In this document: positions 61,410-64,000 of the stretch, piece by piece
How positions within the stretch are numbered: the stretch's first letter is position 1
How the letters are laid out: the number at the start of each line of letters is the position of its first letter
Assembly: GCA_013298595.1 (NCBI GenBank)
Contig: JAAFIG010000022.1
Location: forward strand, 13,765-77,764
DNA length: 64,000 nt
Source: Deinococcales bacterium
GTDB taxonomy: Bacteria; Deinococcota; Deinococci; Deinococcales; JAAFIG01
Direction of reading: 5' to 3'
Program-made: the position numbers and the translations under genes
Notes under the pieces: model-generated
Told to the model about the DNA's origin: nothing
The model's database searches: none
The model's input: only the letters and a program-made list of their open reading frames with translations

Positions 61410-62156
61410 ATGCGTTTAGACGGAGCTGCTATTGTCTCTGCGGATAACCGCATTGCTGTCACAGCTGGTTGGATCATTGGCGTGCATCGTGATCGCCGTA
61501 AATCCAAAGGTGAAGTACGGGTTGGCGACTCGGCTCGTCGCCGTAAACCGCCTCAAGAGATTGCGGATTTGGTTGGTACGGGTCGGTTGTGGGTGGCTCG
61601 AGGTGAGTTTGAAATCCTTGAATCCGATGCTAAACGTCATGCTAAAGGTGTGACGATGCGTTTAGTGATTGGTGATTTACTGATGTATGTGGTGTCTTTA
61701 ACCCCACTCGAGTTAGCCGGTAAAGGTTCGATGCGTTGGGCATTTAGGGCTTTATTTGTTCCCACAGATGTGCAATTGGGGCGTTTACCTGTAGAAGAAT
61801 TAACTCGTCCTGGTACAAGCACACTCGAGGAACGGGTGGCTTTTCCACCTTTTCATCGGCAACCCCCTCCTGCCCCAGCAGTTCAACCACAACCTGCTGT
61901 AGAAGCAAAACCTGCCCCTGCGGTGATGAAACCACCCAATATCACGCCATTGTCTGCGCCGCTGATCACACCTCAAGAACCTGTGGGAAGTGCAGCAATG
62001 TTTGCACCACCACCGCCAATGAGTACCGATGATTTAGATTTAGAACTCGAGTTTGATGATGCCGATGCTGATGGCATTGTGATTAGCGAAGAGAGTACCG
62101 AAAAAACAGCTTTATTGGCGTATCTGCAAAGCCTTGCCTACCCAGAAGAGAATTAG
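61410..62156 (+). CDS. hypothetical protein with Pro-rich linker and acidic tail, 248 aa
   Basis: The first 125 residues form a basic, beta-rich domain (IAVTAGWIIGVHRDRRKSKG, then WVARGEFEILESDAKRHAKG and RWAFRALFVPTDVQLGRLP). Residues about 145-200 are rich in Pro and Ala, and the end is strongly acidic (DDLDLELEFDDADADG). No signal peptide or membrane helix. The basic head and acidic tail suggest a nucleic-acid or protein-binding role. AAGGAG precedes ATG 61410. Not recognised. Confidence 0.65.
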   Translation: MRLDGAAIVSADNRIAVTAGWIIGVHRDRRKSKGEVRVGDSARRRKPPQEIADLVGTGRLWVARGEFEILESDAKRHAKGVTMRLVIGDLLMYVVSLTPLELAGKGSMRWAFRALFVPTDVQLGRLPVEELTRPGTSTLEERVAFPPFHRQPPPAPAVQPQPAVEAKPAPAVMKPPNITPLSAPLITPQEPVGSAAMFAPPPPMSTDDLDLELEFDDADADGIVISEESTEKTALLAYLQSLAYPEEN

Positions 62157-62166
62157 TGTTTTGCTC

Positions 62167-62195
62167 TTGTCTTGTTTCATGTTTTACGAGACAAT
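62167..62195 (+). promoter_or_regulatory. leaderless promoter of the [2Fe-2S] protein gene
   Basis: TTGTCT (62167-62172), 17 bases, GACAAT (62190-62195), then six bases to GTG 62202. Confidence 0.65.
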
Positions 62196-62201
62196 AATGT
62201 G

Positions 62202-62540
62202 GTGGCAAAACCTTTTTTCTTTGATACCAAAGCCCATATGCTGATTTGTACCGATCCACGTTGTGCTGAAAGCGGCTCGAGTGTGTTATTTCAAGCTGTG
62301 TGGCAAGGCTTAGAAACCGAAAAATTAGCTTATTATAAAACAGGTGGCAATTTGCGTTTATCCGAAAGCGGTTGTCTTGGGGCATGCAATTTTGGTCCAA
62401 CTGTGGCTTGTTATTTTAAGCGCAATAATCATCTCGAGCAGGCATGGTTTGCCAATATGGATTACCCTAAAACCATGCAGTTAGCTAAGGCATTACAGGC
62501 TGACCTCGAGTTGCCTGTGCTTGGGCGTTTTGATTTGTAA
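62202..62540 (+). CDS. thioredoxin-like [2Fe-2S] ferredoxin domain protein
   Basis: 112 residues from GTG 62202; the frame upstream overlaps the promoter. Cluster ligands are ICTDPRC (two Cys) and SGCLGACNFGP (two Cys), the pattern of NuoE-like thioredoxin-fold [2Fe-2S] proteins. Electron carrier of unknown partner. No cobalamin or complex I gene is adjacent. Confidence 0.85.
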   Translation: MAKPFFFDTKAHMLICTDPRCAESGSSVLFQAVWQGLETEKLAYYKTGGNLRLSESGCLGACNFGPTVACYFKRNNHLEQAWFANMDYPKTMQLAKALQADLELPVLGRFDL

Positions 62541-62596
62541 AAGCGAAGCCGCTGCAAAGCGGGAGGTCAGTGCGCGACTTCAGACATAGTTTGTGG

Positions 62597-63904
62597 TTAG
62601 GTTATTAAATCCAGATGAAATGTCATACGGATTCGTGTACCACGACTTTGGCTACTATCAATCTCGAGTTGACCTTTATGTGCTCTAACCACGGCTTGCA
62701 CCACAGCTAAACCCAGTCCGCTGCCTTCTCGAGTACCAATTCGATGAAATGGCTCGAGAATATCTGATTGCACTGTTGCAGCAATACCAATGCCTGTATC
62801 GCTCACTTCAAGCCAGACTGTATTTGTGGTGCTTTGCACTTGGATTTCGATGCTGCCTGTGTCGGTAAATTTAATACCATTGGCAATCAGGTTTTCGATG
62901 GCTCGAGCCATTAAAATAGCGTCTCCCATCAGTAATCCTGCCTGACCATAGCAGCGAATCTCGAGATTTTTTTGTACAGCAAGTGGTGCGAGTAAATCGG
63001 TGGCATTGCCTGCAATTTCGAGTAAATCGATTGGGGTGGCACAAATGGTTCGTTCGGTGTTGGTTAAGGTTAATAAATTCTGGGCTAAGGCTTGTAAATG
63101 CTGCATTTGCTGTTCGGTTTTTTGCATGGTTTCTTGATCGCTTACTGCTGTTCTGGGTTCTTTGCGTCGTAGCTCGAGCATAGTCTGAATGGCTGTAATC
63201 GGTGTGCGAAGTTCATGGGCAGCATCGGCAAGAAAACGGTTTTCTTTTTGTCGTACCTCAAGCATGAGAACTCGGCACGTTTCCAGTGCTCGAGCCAAAA
63301 CCCCAATTTCATTTTGCTTATTTTGCCACGGCACTGGTTTTTGCAACATGGTTTTACCGTCTGCCCAAAGAGCCAATTGCTCGAGTTGACCTGTACGCCG
63401 ACGCGCCAAAATCAATGTGATACCACCCGTCAACAATGCCAATACAACCCCAATAATGCTGGCATTTTGCTGATAAATTGCCAGTACGCGCTGCATATTT
63501 TTTAAGGAACGCCCCATTTGAATAATCCTCGAGCCTTTTCGCCAACTGAGCACCCGCCACGCACCGACACTACCAATACGCGTATTTTCTGTGGTTGTAA
63601 AAAAACTGGCATCGAGTGGTTCTATTGCTTTAAAAAACCCTGCACCTATCAATAATTGCTTATTTTCGTAAACCCAAACAACACTGTTACCATCAGGAGT
63701 ATCTAAGGCATCTTGCACATATCGGTTCAAAGTTTGACTGATCTCGAGCGAAGTTTGTACCACGCGAAATTGAATTTTTAATTCAGCATCTAAATCTTGT
63801 TCTAAATTTCGTTGCAAAGCTAGACCACTAAAAATACCAAGTAATAACAATGCCATCAGTGTTAAAAACAAAGATACGTCGGGTGCTAGTGGATGACTTG
63901 CCAA
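62597..63904 (-). CDS. sensor histidine kinase
   Basis: 435 residues from TTG 63904; the true start is uncertain because no ribosome site is visible. Two membrane helices (about 12-30 and 148-170) flank an extracytoplasmic sensor of about 115 residues; a HAMP-like segment follows; then the H-box FLADAAHELRTPITAIQTML, N-box ENLIANGIKFTD, G1 VSDTGIGIA and G2 GSGLGLAVVQAVV. No response regulator is adjacent in the window. Divergent from an LptF/LptG-like gene 30 bases away. Confidence 0.88.
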   Translation of the reverse strand: MASHPLAPDVSLFLTLMALLLLGIFSGLALQRNLEQDLDAELKIQFRVVQTSLEISQTLNRYVQDALDTPDGNSVVWVYENKQLLIGAGFFKAIEPLDASFFTTTENTRIGSVGAWRVLSWRKGSRIIQMGRSLKNMQRVLAIYQQNASIIGVVLALLTGGITLILARRRTGQLEQLALWADGKTMLQKPVPWQNKQNEIGVLARALETCRVLMLEVRQKENRFLADAAHELRTPITAIQTMLELRRKEPRTAVSDQETMQKTEQQMQHLQALAQNLLTLTNTERTICATPIDLLEIAGNATDLLAPLAVQKNLEIRCYGQAGLLMGDAILMARAIENLIANGIKFTDTGSIEIQVQSTTNTVWLEVSDTGIGIAATVQSDILEPFHRIGTREGSGLGLAVVQAVVRAHKGQLEIDSSQSRGTRIRMTFHLDLIT

Positions 63905-63934
63905 AATTGTCTCAAAAGCGGAGGATGCAAATCT

Positions 63935-64000
63935 ATGAGAACCCGCACCCTCCTCGGCAAGTATATCATCTCTGACATCTTCATCGCTGTTTTCACAGTC
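63935..64000 (+). CDS. LptF/LptG (YjgP/YjgQ) family permease, 5' end (partial)
   Basis: Only 22 codons before the window ends: MRTRTLLGKYIISDIFIAVF and so on, the usual start of LptF/LptG permeases (R-x-L-x-K-Y-I, then a first membrane helix). GGAGG ten bases upstream supports ATG 63935. In didermous bacteria these proteins move lipopolysaccharide; Deinococcota lack classical LPS, so the cargo would be another envelope lipid. Tentative because so little is visible. Confidence 0.55.
   Translation, partial: MRTRTLLGKYIISDIFIAVFTV

Noticed and set aside
1-64000. tRNA, rRNA, tmRNA and RNase P RNA genes
   Set aside because: No cloverleaf or conserved core was found by eye in the intergenic gaps; a tRNAscan or Infernal run would be needed to exclude them fully.

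Overview
The window reads as chromosomal DNA of a bacterium of the phylum Deinococcota (Deinococcus-like) with an unusually moderate GC content. Grounds: the S4-domain RNA-binding protein at 5302-6012 has wording I associate with Deinococcus; a phytoene synthase is present; and at least ten genes carry a -10 box (TANNNT) ending 6-7 bases before the start codon, the leaderless-mRNA architecture known from Deinococcus. The genus cannot be fixed from sequence alone. The most striking global property is extreme over-representation of the palindrome CTCGAG: nine copies in the first kilobase, seven between 23001 and 24000, in all three coding frames, between genes and even in terminator stems. It looks like a highly iterated palindrome comparable in kind to cyanobacterial HIP1.

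Layout. 1-9276: secreted S41 peptidase, DUF309 and secreted small proteins, a 5-formyl-THF cyclo-ligase family protein, DNA polymerase III delta, a DoxX-like membrane protein, S4 RNA-binding protein, PEBP, DJ-1/PfpI protein with divergent LysR regulator, hydroxyacid dehydrogenase. 9290-14290: recR, rhodanese, AraC regulator, B3/4 protein, EamA transporter, and an XRE regulator with two membrane proteins. 14288-18066: secreted hydrolase and secreted orphan genes with a duplicated 104-bp leader, plus a second S41 peptidase. 18065-22837: MogA-like protein, DUF504-RtcB fusion, NarL-type response regulator, AlkD-like protein, ruvB. 23018-27957: DUF4097 protein, Ser/Thr kinase, phytoene synthase, VanW protein. 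27968-32239: an NMT1/THI5-type ABC importer operon split by a DUF559 gene and its GC-rich hairpin. 32360-39716: xylose-type ABC locus (two XylF paralogues, XylH, single-domain ATPase), a secreted PAP2/haloperoxidase and a divergent ROK regulator. 39865-48068: DnaQ-type exonuclease and partner, a 1536-residue protein with eight GAF domains and GGDEF, DUF6285 plus phosphotransferase. 48287-53632: metY-metF behind a structured leader, and an iron-siderophore-type ABC transporter without binding protein. 53713-56794: truncated nitroreductase, solitary C5 DNA methyltransferase, THUMP-type RNA methyltransferase, small ORF. 56871-64000: ExeM/NucH nuclease preceded by a coupled 53-residue peptide gene, DUF1653, an orphan, a [2Fe-2S] protein, a histidine kinase, and the first codons of an LptF/LptG-like permease.

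How the genes work together. Clear units are metY-metF (methionine synthesis by sulfhydrylation plus methyl-THF supply), the ABC importer operons, DUF6285/phosphotransferase, and the secreted peptide-nuclease pair. Nucleic-acid maintenance is well represented (holA, recR, ruvB, AlkD-like, RtcB fusion, DnaQ, DNA and RNA methyltransferases). Mobile or repeat-driven change is visible at four places: the DUF559 insertion, the methyltransferase next to the broken nitroreductase, the hairpin repeats that extend the methyltransferase reading frame, and the duplicated leader. No tRNA, rRNA, CRISPR array or transposase gene was seen.
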